Assembly (NCBI GenBank): GCA_964388595.1
Contig: CAYMAX010000075.1
Span: forward strand, 1 to 6,130
Origin: CAYMAX01 sp964388595
Lineage (GTDB): Bacteria; Bacteroidota; Bacteroidia; Bacteroidales; UBA932
Reading direction: 5' to 3'
Length of the DNA: 6,130 nucleotides
The position numbers and the translations under genes were made by a program. This document shows positions 1 to 5,935 of this stretch, piece after piece. Positions within the stretch are counted from its first letter, which is position 1. The number at the start of each line of letters is the position of its first letter. A model generated the notes under the pieces. The model did not search any database and was not told where the DNA came from. It saw only the letters and a list, made by a program, of their open reading frames with translations.

Positions 1-34
1 TTTGAATATGAATATTAATCCTTGTTTTTGGCTT
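1..34. other. 3' flank of dnaK, no gene seen
   Basis: This short A/T-rich stretch lies downstream of the dnaK stop codon on the minus strand. I see no convincing GC-rich hairpin with a T-tract, and no dnaJ or grpE reading frame begins here. The next gene to the left is outside the window, so whether dnaK is the last gene of its transcript cannot be judged. Confidence 0.5.
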
Positions 35-1999
35 TTACTTTACCTCCTCAAAATCTACATCGGTGACTTCGCCGTCTTTGTCATCTTTCTTGGATGATGA
101 TGACTGGCCGGCATCTGAGGTGTGGCCTTGCTGGCCGGCACCGGGGTTGAAGCCTGCGCCTGCGCCGGCTCCGGGGTTAGCACCGCCTTGTGCCTGGGCG
201 GCTTTGGCCATGTCTTCGGAGGCTGCGTGCCAAGCGTTGTTGAGGGCTTCGGTGGCGCGGTCTATGGCGTTGAGGTCTGCGCTCTTGTGAGCTTCTTTGA
301 GTTGACCGAGGGCATTTTCGATGGCACCTTTTTTATCAGATGGTATCTTGTCGCCATATTCTTTGAGGTTCTTTTCGCTCTGGAATATCATGGCGTCTGC
401 GCCGTTGATTTTGTCGATTTTCTCTTTTTCGGCTTTATCGGCATTTTCGTTGGCTTTGGCTTCGTCACGCATTTTCTTGATTTCGGCTTCGCTGAGTCCG
501 GAGGAGGCTTCGATACGAATCTTTTGCTCTTTGCCGGTGGCTTTGTCTTTGGCAGATACGTTAAGTATGCCGTTGGCGTCTATGTCGAATGTGACTTCTA
601 TCTGAGGTATGCCACGAGGGGCGGGGGTGATGCCGTCGAGGTGGAATGTGCCTATGGTTTTGTTGTCGCGAGCCATGGAGCGTTCGCCCTGAAGTACGTG
701 TATCTCTACTGAAGGCTGGTTGTCAGATGCTGTGGAGAAGACTTCTGATTTGCGGGTAGGGATGGTGGTGTTGGATTCGATGAGTTTGGTCATTACACCG
801 CCAAGGGTTTCGATGCCAAGTGAAAGTGGAGTGACGTCGAGGAGAAGTACGTCTTTTACGTCTCCTGTGAGGACACCACCCTGGATGGCAGCACCTACTG
901 CGACTACTTCGTCGGGGTTGACGCCTTTGTTAGGAGTCTTGCCGAAGAATTTCTCTACGATTTGCTGGATGGCAGGGATACGTGTGGAACCGCCGACCAG
1001 GAGTACTTCGTTGATGTCGGATGCTTTCATTCCGGCATCGGCTAAGGCTTTACGACAGGGTTCCATGGTTTTCTGAATCAAGTCGTCGCAAAGTTGTTCG
1101 AATTTGGCACGGGTCAATGTCTTTACAAGGTGTTTTGGAACACCGTCTACAGGCATGATGTAAGGCAGGTTGATCTCAGATGATGTCTGGGATGAAAGTT
1201 CGATTTTGGCTTTCTCTGCAGCTTCTTTAAGTCTCTGAAGTGCCATAGGGTCTTTACGAAGGTCTATGCCGTTGTTTTCTGATTTGAATTCGTCAGCAAG
1301 CCAGTCGATGATTCTGTGGTCGAAGTCATCACCACCGAGGTGTGTATCGCCGTTGGTTGATTTGACTTCAAATACGCCGTCGCCGATTTCCAGGATAGAG
1401 ATATCGAATGTACCGCCACCGAGGTCGTAAACTGCGACTTTCATATCTTTATTTTTCTTATCCATACCATAAGCCAATGCAGCTGCGGTAGGTTCGTTGA
1501 TGATACGTTTTACTTTCAAACCTGCTATCTCGCCGGCCTCTTTGGTGGCCTGACGTTGAGAGTCGCTGAAGTATGCGGGGACTGTGATGACAGCTTCGGT
1601 GACTTCTTGGCCGAGATAGTCTTCAGCAGTCTTTTTCATCTTCTGAAGTATCATGGCTGAAATCTCCTGAGGAGAATAGAGTCTGCCGTCAATGTCGATA
1701 CGTGCAGTGCCGTTGTCACCTTTAGTTACTTTGTAGGGGACACGCTTGATTTCTGTCTGTACTCTGTCAAAGGGTTCTCCCATAAATCTCTTTATGGAGA
1801 AGATAGTTTTCAAAGGATTGGTGATGGCCTGTCTTTTGGCAGGGTCGCCTATCTTTCTTTCGCCGTTATCCGTAAATGCTACTACGGAAGGAGTAGTTCT
1901 TTTACCCTCACTGTTGATAATAACAGCGGGTTCATTACCTTCCATCACTGCTACGCAGGAGTTCGTTGTTCCGAGGTCTATACCAATAATTTTTCCCAT
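35..1999 (-). CDS. dnaK: Molecular chaperone DnaK (Hsp70)
   Basis: Cytoplasmic ATP-dependent chaperone that binds exposed hydrophobic segments of client proteins, working in the family with DnaJ and GrpE. The 654-residue product has every Hsp70 landmark: the phosphate-binding DLGTTNSC at residues 8-15, YDLGGGTFDIS at 191-201, the VGGSTRIP signature at 335-342, the interdomain linker VLLLDVTPLSLG at 384-395, the beta-sandwich substrate domain to about 500, the helical lid, and an acidic C-terminus ending EEVK. The lid is followed by a low-complexity tail (about 604-640) rich in Gly, Ala, Gln and Ser, which makes the protein somewhat longer than the roughly 638 residues of E. coli DnaK. The start at MGKIIGIDLG was chosen because it is the family N-terminus; the frame stays open 27 codons upstream, but that stretch covers the promoter region and has no Hsp70 similarity. 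The leader is A/T-rich without a Shine-Dalgarno. dnaK diverges from panB, and no cochaperone gene is visible. Confidence 0.98.
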   Translation of the reverse strand: MGKIIGIDLGTTNSCVAVMEGNEPAVIINSEGKRTTPSVVAFTDNGERKIGDPAKRQAITNPLKTIFSIKRFMGEPFDRVQTEIKRVPYKVTKGDNGTARIDIDGRLYSPQEISAMILQKMKKTAEDYLGQEVTEAVITVPAYFSDSQRQATKEAGEIAGLKVKRIINEPTAAALAYGMDKKNKDMKVAVYDLGGGTFDISILEIGDGVFEVKSTNGDTHLGGDDFDHRIIDWLADEFKSENNGIDLRKDPMALQRLKEAAEKAKIELSSQTSSEINLPYIMPVDGVPKHLVKTLTRAKFEQLCDDLIQKTMEPCRKALADAGMKASDINEVLLVGGSTRIPAIQQIVEKFFGKTPNKGVNPDEVVAVGAAIQGGVLTGDVKDVLLLDVTPLSLGIETLGGVMTKLIESNTTIPTRKSEVFSTASDNQPSVEIHVLQGERSMARDNKTIGTFHLDGITPAPRGIPQIEVTFDIDANGILNVSAKDKATGKEQKIRIEASSGLSEAEIKKMRDEAKANENADKAEKEKIDKINGADAMIFQSEKNLKEYGDKIPSDKKGAIENALGQLKEAHKSADLNAIDRATEALNNAWHAASEDMAKAAQAQGGANPGAGAGAGFNPGAGQQGHTSDAGQSSSSKKDDKDGEVTDVDFEEVK

Positions 2000-2037
2000 A
2001 ATATAATTTTTTAATTTGTTTACAATTTGATGAACGC

Positions 2038-2067
2038 CGAAGGTAACATCGAAGATTGTGCCAAAGA
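2038..2067 (-). promoter_or_regulatory. Probable dnaK promoter
   Basis: Read on the minus strand, TACCTTCG (2045 to 2038) matches the Bacteroidota -7 consensus TAnnTTTG at all but one fixed position. A T-rich -33 region lies upstream: TTTC about 20 bp away, or TTTG about 16 bp away. Transcription would start near 2031, giving a leader of about 30 nt. The same stretch contains TTGGCAC (2064 to 2058), a good sigma-54 -24 element, but the expected -12 GC is absent (TCGA in its place), so the primary-sigma reading is preferred. This is inferred from motifs only. Confidence 0.4.
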
Positions 2068-2074
2068 AAAAAAC

Positions 2075-2087
2075 TGACAACCTGTCA
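2075..2087. promoter_or_regulatory. 13-bp palindrome, candidate dnaK operator
   Basis: TGACA and TGTCA form a perfect inverted repeat around a 3-bp spacer. The site lies about 10 bp upstream of the TTGGCAC element of the dnaK promoter, separated from it by a seven-T run on the dnaK strand, and just upstream of the proposed panB -33. Position and symmetry suggest binding of a dimeric regulator or activator for the heat-shock gene. It is not the HrcA CIRCE element, whose arms (TTAGCACTC/GAGTGCTAA) are absent here. The regulator is unknown from this sequence. Confidence 0.45.
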
Positions 2088-2089
2088 TA

Positions 2090-2120
2090 TTGTATTTATG
2101 ATAAATATTCTATTCCTTTG
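2090..2120 (+). promoter_or_regulatory. Possible panB promoter
   Basis: TTG at 2090-2092 is followed after 20 bp by TTCCTTTG at 2113-2120, a one-mismatch form of TAnnTTTG. Spacing fits Bacteroidota -33/-7 promoters and would start transcription near 2127, leaving a leader of under 20 nt. The match is imperfect in an A/T-rich region, so confidence is low. Confidence 0.3.
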
Positions 2121-2143
2121 CGTATTATTTTAAGATTTGAAAT

Positions 2144-2959
2144 ATGTCAATGGAAGGAAAAGCGAGGGTGATGACCACTCTCAAGTTGTTGGAAATGAAG
2201 CAATCTGGCGAGAAGATAGCCATGATTACCGCATACGATTATACATCCGCGATGATAGTCAATCAGGCAGGAATAGATATGATACTCGTGGGAGATTCTG
2301 CTGCTAATGTTATGGCAGGTCACGAGACTACTCTTCCGATTACTATTGAACAGATGATTTATCACGCTCAAAGCGTTATGAGAGCTGTCAAAAATCCGCT
2401 TGTGGTGGTAGATATGCCTTTTGGTTCATATCAGGGCAATTCAAAGTCTGCCGTCAGCAATGCCATCAGGATAATGAAGGAGTCTGAAGCTGATGCGGTA
2501 AAGGTGGAAGGGGGTGCAGAGGTGCTGGAGTCTGTGGAGAGGATATTGTCTGCTGGTATTCCTGTGATGGGGCATCTGGGGCTTACTCCTCAGTCTATTC
2601 ATAAATTCGGTACCTATGCTGTGAGGGCAAAGGATGAAGAGGAGGCAGAAAGACTGCTCGATGACGCCATCGCTCTCGAGAAGGCAGGATGTTTCTCCAT
2701 CGTTCTTGAAAAAATACCGGCTCTGCTCGGTAAAAAAGTTGCAGAAACTCTCAAAATCCCCGTAATAGGTATCGGTGCAGGTAAATATGTCGATGGTCAA
2801 GTGCTTGTGATGCACGATATGCTCGGGCTGACTACTGAATTTTCACCCCGTTTTCTCCGCAGATATGCCAATCTTCACGATGAATATCTGAAGGCATTTC
2901 GTCAGTATGTGTCAGATGTGAAGAACAAAGATTTCCCTTCTGACCAGGAACAGTACTAA
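2144..2959 (+). CDS. panB: Ketopantoate hydroxymethyltransferase (PanB)
   Basis: Catalyses the first committed step of pantothenate (CoA precursor) synthesis: transfer of a hydroxymethyl group from methylenetetrahydrofolate to 2-oxoisovalerate, giving ketopantoate, in the cytoplasm. The 271-residue (beta/alpha)8 protein aligns with the family end to end. It has the ITAYDY motif (28-33), LVGDS with the metal-binding Asp51, VDMPFGSYQG with Asp90, VKVEGG with Lys120 and Glu122, GHLGLTPQS (143-151), the general-base Glu189 in VLEKIP, and PVIGIGAG (206-213). Length is close to E. coli PanB (264). The first ATG (2144) is used; a second ATG at 2150 would remove only two residues and cannot be excluded. 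Arginine codons include four AGG and three AGA among ten, unlike the CGT-rich fba, which suggests modest expression. The gene diverges from dnaK and is followed 13 bp later by the pseudouridine synthase. panC and panD are not in the window. Confidence 0.96.
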   Translation: MSMEGKARVMTTLKLLEMKQSGEKIAMITAYDYTSAMIVNQAGIDMILVGDSAANVMAGHETTLPITIEQMIYHAQSVMRAVKNPLVVVDMPFGSYQGNSKSAVSNAIRIMKESEADAVKVEGGAEVLESVERILSAGIPVMGHLGLTPQSIHKFGTYAVRAKDEEEAERLLDDAIALEKAGCFSIVLEKIPALLGKKVAETLKIPVIGIGAGKYVDGQVLVMHDMLGLTTEFSPRFLRRYANLHDEYLKAFRQYVSDVKNKDFPSDQEQY

Positions 2960-2972
2960 ATCCGAGACTACA

Positions 2973-3692
2973 ATGCAGAAATTAAAAGAGCATTTCGAGG
3001 GCTATCGGCTACTTAGTGAAGAGGAATTTCAAGATATAGCCGACCGCATTCTTTATGAGGACAATCATATTCTGATCATCAACAAAAGGGCAGGGGAGAT
3101 AGTGCAGGGCGATAAAACGGGAGACGAACCTCTTTCTGAGACACTTAAGTCTTTCATCTCTCAGAGGGATGACAAGCCGGGAAGAGTTTTCGTGGGAGTG
3201 CCTCACAGGATAGACAGACCCGTCAGCGGTATTGCTCTATTTGCAAAGACTTCCAAATCTCTGGAGCGTCTCAATGCTATGTTTCAGAGTGGAGATATCC
3301 ACAAGATGTATTGGGCATTGGTAGAGAAGTGTCCCACTCCTGAGCAGGGAGAGCTTACCCATTACCTTCTGCGCAATGAGAAGCAGAATAAATCTTATGC
3401 ATATGACAGACCGGTGCCAGATGCCAAGAAGGCAGTTTTGAAATACAAATTGTTGAAAGCTACTGAAAGGTATTTTCTGGTGGAGGTGGAACTTCTTACT
3501 GGGCGTCATCATCAGATTCGCTGCCAGCTTTCTGCTGTAGGTTGTCCCATAAAAGGGGACCTCAAATACGGGGCAAGGCGTTCCAATAAAGACGGAGGTA
3601 TATCATTGCACGCTCGCAGTATCAGTTTTATTCATCCTACGAAGAAAACTGAGATCAATGTTGTGGCACCGACTCCCCTCGAATCATTGTAG
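2973..3692 (+). CDS. RluA-family RNA pseudouridine synthase
   Basis: Predicted to isomerise specific uridines to pseudouridine in rRNA or tRNA; the exact target cannot be read from the sequence. The 239-residue protein has a single RluA/RsuA-type catalytic domain with ILYEDNHILIINKRAG (26-41), the HRIDRPVSG motif (78-86) with catalytic Asp81, KMYWALVE (111-118), and GRHHQIRCQL (177-186). There is no S4 RNA-binding domain. About 24 residues precede the usual ILYEDNH beginning of the domain; no ATG, GTG or TTG closer to the domain is apparent, so the start at 2973, which also gives tight spacing to panB, is kept. The gene is probably cotranscribed with panB. Its last 38 bp overlap the 3' end of nadD on the other strand. 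No gene symbol is given because the RluA subfamilies cannot be separated by eye. Confidence 0.93.
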   Translation: MQKLKEHFEGYRLLSEEEFQDIADRILYEDNHILIINKRAGEIVQGDKTGDEPLSETLKSFISQRDDKPGRVFVGVPHRIDRPVSGIALFAKTSKSLERLNAMFQSGDIHKMYWALVEKCPTPEQGELTHYLLRNEKQNKSYAYDRPVPDAKKAVLKYKLLKATERYFLVEVELLTGRHHQIRCQLSAVGCPIKGDLKYGARRSNKDGGISLHARSISFIHPTKKTEINVVAPTPLESL

Positions 3693-4188
3693 AGGAGATG
3701 TCGTATTGAGGGGCTTCTGCCAAAAATTTGATTTTTCGCACAGATTCCATCTCACTATAATGTCTACACAGTGCTGCTGCTTCAGGAAAGCCGGGGCGCG
3801 GATAGACCCAGATGGAGAATTCATTCAATAATGAGGACCAGGAGTGCCATTTTTCTATGATGGCAAGGTTGTCGGCACCTATCAACAGGATGTGAGTGTC
3901 GAGAGGTTCCTGCTTCTGAATAAATCGCAGGGTGTTGATGGTGTAGAGGGGCTCCGGAAGGTGAAATTCGACATCTGATACTGATATTTTGGGATTGTCG
4001 AATGAAGTTTTGACCGCTTCGAACCTCTGTTTTGCGTCGGCAAGGTCATCCTTTTTCTTTATCGGATTGTGCGGGGAGACCACCAATCGTACGCTGTCCA
4101 CTTCGGGCATAGCTGCCACATATTCTGCAATGGCTATGTGACCGTAGTGGATGGGGTTGAATGAACCGAAATATTGGACGCAGACCAT
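3655..4188 (-). CDS. nadD: Nicotinate-nucleotide adenylyltransferase (NadD), short C-terminus
   Basis: Joins nicotinate mononucleotide and ATP to form deamido-NAD, the adenylylation step of NAD synthesis. The 177-residue protein has the nucleotidyltransferase signature GSFNPIHYGH (8-17), VSPHNPIKKK (37-46), the LLIGADN motif (101-107), a KWHSW segment (113-117), YPRPGFP (129-135) and the C-terminal ISSTMIR motif (164-170). Homologues usually continue roughly 20 residues past that motif (in E. coli, to a helix ending near YINQQGLY). Here the frame stops seven residues later, inside the 3' end of the convergent pseudouridine synthase gene. The two other minus-strand frames beyond the stop show no recognisable NadD continuation, so this looks like genuine shortening and not a simple frameshift. 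All recognisable substrate-binding motifs are intact, so activity is likely. The ATG lies 2 bp after the gmk stop, implying cotranscription and possibly coupled translation. Confidence 0.93.
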   Translation of the reverse strand: MVCVQYFGSFNPIHYGHIAIAEYVAAMPEVDSVRLVVSPHNPIKKKDDLADAKQRFEAVKTSFDNPKISVSDVEFHLPEPLYTINTLRFIQKQEPLDTHILLIGADNLAIIEKWHSWSSLLNEFSIWVYPRPGFPEAAALCRHYSEMESVRKIKFLAEAPQYDISSTMIRGESVPQH

Positions 4189-4190
4189 AA

Positions 4191-4757
4191 TTATTTTTTA
4201 AGGAAATCTTCTACTAATTGTTCCGCCTCTGCAAATGATTTGGTAAGGTCATCATTGACCAGTACATAGTCAAAGAGAGGTTCGAAGGTAAGTTCATCCT
4301 TTGCTTTATTCACTCTTGCTTTGATGGCTTCGGGGCTGTCAGTGCCTCTCTTGATGAGTCGCTCGCGGAGTACTTCCACAGATGGCGCCTTTACAAAGAC
4401 TGAAAGGGCTTTTTCTCCGAAGATTTTTTTCAGATTTACTCCCCCTTTTACATCGATGTCAAAAAGAATGATGTGCCCCTTTTTCCATATTCTTTCCACT
4501 TCCGACTTCAGGGTGCCGTAGTGCAATCCCTCATAGACTTCCTCGTGCTCTACGAAGGCGTCTTTTTCTATGAGAGCGCGAAATTCGTCAGAGGTATAAA
4601 AATAATATTCTTTGCCGTGAACTTCTGTACCCCTCGGAGAACGGGATGTGGCTGAGATGGAAAATTCCAAAAACGGATATTTTTCAATAAGATGATTGAC
4701 TATTGTACTTTTCCCGGAACCTGAGGGGGCAGAGAAAATTATGACTTTCTTTTTCAT
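4191..4757 (-). CDS. gmk: Guanylate kinase
   Basis: Phosphorylates GMP to GDP with ATP, an essential step of guanine nucleotide synthesis and recycling in the cytoplasm. The 188-residue product has the P-loop APSGSGKST (10-18), the GMP-binding segment SISATSRSPRGTEVHGKEYYF (from about residue 33, including Arg39, Arg42 and Tyr51), EEVYEGLHYGT (72-82), the DIDVKGG motif (100-106), and the lid with RLIKRGTDSPEAIKAR (133-148). The start MKKKVIIFSAPSG is the family N-terminus; the frame remains open 25 codons upstream, but that stretch overlaps the divergent promoter region and is unlike Gmk. No Shine-Dalgarno is seen. It is followed 2 bp later by nadD, a neighbour order I recall as common in Bacteroidales. 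The yicC-like gene often found upstream of gmk there is absent from this window, its place being taken by divergent fba. Confidence 0.97.
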   Translation of the reverse strand: MKKKVIIFSAPSGSGKSTIVNHLIEKYPFLEFSISATSRSPRGTEVHGKEYYFYTSDEFRALIEKDAFVEHEEVYEGLHYGTLKSEVERIWKKGHIILFDIDVKGGVNLKKIFGEKALSVFVKAPSVEVLRERLIKRGTDSPEAIKARVNKAKDELTFEPLFDYVLVNDDLTKSFAEAEQLVEDFLKK

Positions 4758-4766
4758 TCTTGACTT

Positions 4767-4800
4767 TTTGTGGATTGTCTCGGCAAAAATACTAAATTTG
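4767..4800 (+). promoter_or_regulatory. fba promoter (-33 TTTG, -7 TAAATTTG)
   Basis: TAAATTTG at 4793-4800 matches TAnnTTTG perfectly. TTTG at 4767-4770, the end of a T-run, is a -33 candidate with a 22-bp spacer, slightly longer than usual. Transcription would start near 4807, leaving an A/T-rich leader of about 35 nt. The element overlaps the gmk promoter in the opposite orientation. Confidence 0.55.
4784..4791 (-). promoter_or_regulatory. gmk promoter -7 element
   Basis: On the minus strand this reads TATTTTTG, a perfect match to the Bacteroidota -7 consensus TAnnTTTG. It lies 26 bp upstream of the gmk ATG, so transcription would begin near 4777 with a leader of about 20 nt. No clear TTG -33 is found at the usual spacing; TTA at 4816-4814 is the nearest candidate. 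It abuts the fba -7 element with only 1 bp between them. Confidence 0.5.
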
Positions 4801-4841
4801 CAAGAAATACTATTAACACAACTATAATACAAATTAATATT

Positions 4842-5804
4842 ATGACTTCGTACAAAGATTTAGGATTAGTAAACTCGAGAGAATTGTTTGCTAAAGCAGT
4901 GAAAGGAGGATATGCCATTCCCGCTTTCAATTTCAACAATATGGAGCAAATGCAGGCTATCATTGCTGCCTGTGTGGAGACAAAATCTCCCGTTATTCTT
5001 CAGGTGTCAAGCGGCGCCAGAAAGTATGCCAATCAGACCATTCTCCGTTATATGGCTCAGGGTGGTGTAGAGTATTCCAAAGAACTCGGCTGCGCTATCC
5101 CCATCGTGCTTCATCTTGACCACGGCGATACATTCGAACTTTGTAAATCCTGTATCGAATATGGATTTTCTTCAGTGATGATAGATGGTTCTTCCAAACC
5201 CTATGACGAGAACGTCGCTCTTACCAAACAAGTAGTGGAATATGCTCATAAATATGATGTTACTGTAGAAGGTGAGCTTGGAGTCTTGGCAGGTATTGAA
5301 GATGATGTGAAGGCTGAGGCCCATACATACACCCGTCCTGAAGATGTTGAAGATTTTGTTAAAAAGACAGGAGTCGATTCACTCGCCATCTCTATAGGTA
5401 CTTCTCATGGTGCATACAAATTCAAACCCGGCCAGAAACCTGAGATTCGTCTCGACATCCTTCACGAGATTGAGAAACGTATCCCCGGATTCCCGATTGT
5501 TCTTCACGGATCATCATCTGTTCCACAGGATATCGTTGCTGAGATTAATCACTATGGTGGCAAGCTCAAAGATTCTATCGGTATTCCCGAAGATCAGCTT
5601 CGCGAGGCTGCCAAGAGTGCCGTTTGTAAGATTAACATCGACAGTGACGGACGTTTGGCTATGACAGCAGCTATCAGAAAAGTATTTGTGGAAAGTCCGG
5701 CAGAATTTGACCCTCGTAAATATCTGGGTCCCGCCCGCGATAAACTCAAAGCTCTCTATATCCACAAAGTCAATTGCGTATTGGGCAGCAACGATAAAAT
5801 GTAA
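4842..5804 (+). CDS. fba: Class II fructose-1,6-bisphosphate aldolase
   Basis: Zinc-dependent aldolase that interconverts fructose 1,6-bisphosphate with dihydroxyacetone phosphate and glyceraldehyde 3-phosphate in glycolysis and gluconeogenesis. The 320-residue TIM barrel shows VLHLDHGD (89-96) with catalytic Asp93 and zinc ligand His94, VMIDGSS (112-118), VEGELGVLAG (142-151), IGTSHGAYKF (185-194) with zinc ligand His189, VLHGSSSVP (220-228) with zinc ligand His222, and KINIDSDGRLAMT (263-275). The GSSSVP loop, the following insert and the C-terminal FDPRKYLGPARD (289-300) resemble the longer class II enzymes known from Giardia and Bacteroidota, not E. coli FbaA or the tagatose aldolases. 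The start at 4842 was chosen because MTSYKDLGLVNSRELF begins the family alignment; the 24 codons of open frame upstream cover the promoter. Arginine codons are mostly CGT/CGC with no AGG, fitting high expression. It stands alone, divergent from gmk and followed by a hairpin. Confidence 0.95.
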   Translation: MTSYKDLGLVNSRELFAKAVKGGYAIPAFNFNNMEQMQAIIAACVETKSPVILQVSSGARKYANQTILRYMAQGGVEYSKELGCAIPIVLHLDHGDTFELCKSCIEYGFSSVMIDGSSKPYDENVALTKQVVEYAHKYDVTVEGELGVLAGIEDDVKAEAHTYTRPEDVEDFVKKTGVDSLAISIGTSHGAYKFKPGQKPEIRLDILHEIEKRIPGFPIVLHGSSSVPQDIVAEINHYGGKLKDSIGIPEDQLREAAKSAVCKINIDSDGRLAMTAAIRKVFVESPAEFDPRKYLGPARDKLKALYIHKVNCVLGSNDKM

Positions 5805-5810
5805 TTTTTG

Positions 5811-5842
5811 ATGAAGTGTGATTTTTGTTTGTCACATTTCAT
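5811..5842 (+). terminator. Candidate terminator after fba
   Basis: Starting 6 bp after the fba stop, an 11-bp stem (5811-5821 with 5832-5842, one G-U pair) encloses a 10-nt T-rich loop. Downstream is pyrimidine-rich (TTCTACTTCC), not a clean T-run, and the stem is A/T-rich, so termination may be weak or partial. Its position between fba and the next promoter supports the call. Confidence 0.5.
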
Positions 5843-5858
5843 TTCTACTTCCATTATG

Positions 5859-5890
5859 TTGTAGGCTTTTCGAAAAATTATTTATATTTG
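5859..5890 (+). promoter_or_regulatory. Promoter of the downstream lipoprotein gene
   Basis: TTG at 5859-5861 and TATATTTG at 5883-5890 are separated by 21 bp, matching the Bacteroidota -33/-7 arrangement, with a perfect TAnnTTTG. Transcription would start near 5897, about 39 nt upstream of the ATG at 5936. This is the best-formed promoter in the window. Confidence 0.6.
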
Positions 5891-5935
5891 TAAGCCCTAA
5901 CTGATAATAATTTCTAATAACTAATTATTAATATT

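Noticed and set aside
63..1076. Long plus-strand open frames opposite dnaK (63-290, 122-712, 321-605, 720-1076) and another at 1746-2006
   Set aside because: They are antisense shadows of dnaK. Open frames opposite dnaK are a well-known artefact of its codon bias, and the translations look like low-complexity Phe/Gly/Val or Ser/Leu strings without family motifs.
2000..2080. Upstream-extended DnaK start (27 extra codons)
   Set aside because: The extension is unlike any Hsp70 N-terminus and covers the promoter and leader; MGKIIGIDLG is the family start.
2000..2143. HrcA CIRCE operator for dnaK
   Set aside because: Neither TTAGCACTC nor GAGTGCTAA arms occur in the intergenic region.
3721..3750. 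AAAAAT-TTG-ATTTTT hairpin as a terminator for the plus-strand operon
   Set aside because: It lies inside nadD coding sequence, is purely A/T with a 3-nt loop, and has no following T-run.
4823..4828. TATAAT upstream of fba as an E. coli-type -10
   Set aside because: Bacteroidota primary sigma uses TAnnTTTG; the hexamer is expected by chance in an A/T-rich leader and is only about 14 bp from the ATG.
4758..4841. Upstream-extended starts for gmk (to 4832) and fba (from 4770)
   Set aside because: Both extensions would read through the divergent promoter region and do not resemble their families; the chosen starts match conserved N-termini.
5514..5765. Minus-strand open frame inside fba and other antisense frames in panB, the synthase and gmk
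   Set aside because: All lie entirely opposite well-supported genes, carry no recognisable motifs and have no promoter-like sequence of their own.
5905..5930. Inverted repeat TAATAATT/AATTATTA in the lipoprotein leader
   Set aside because: The 8-bp arms are A/T only, unstable as RNA, and such repeats are common by chance in this composition.
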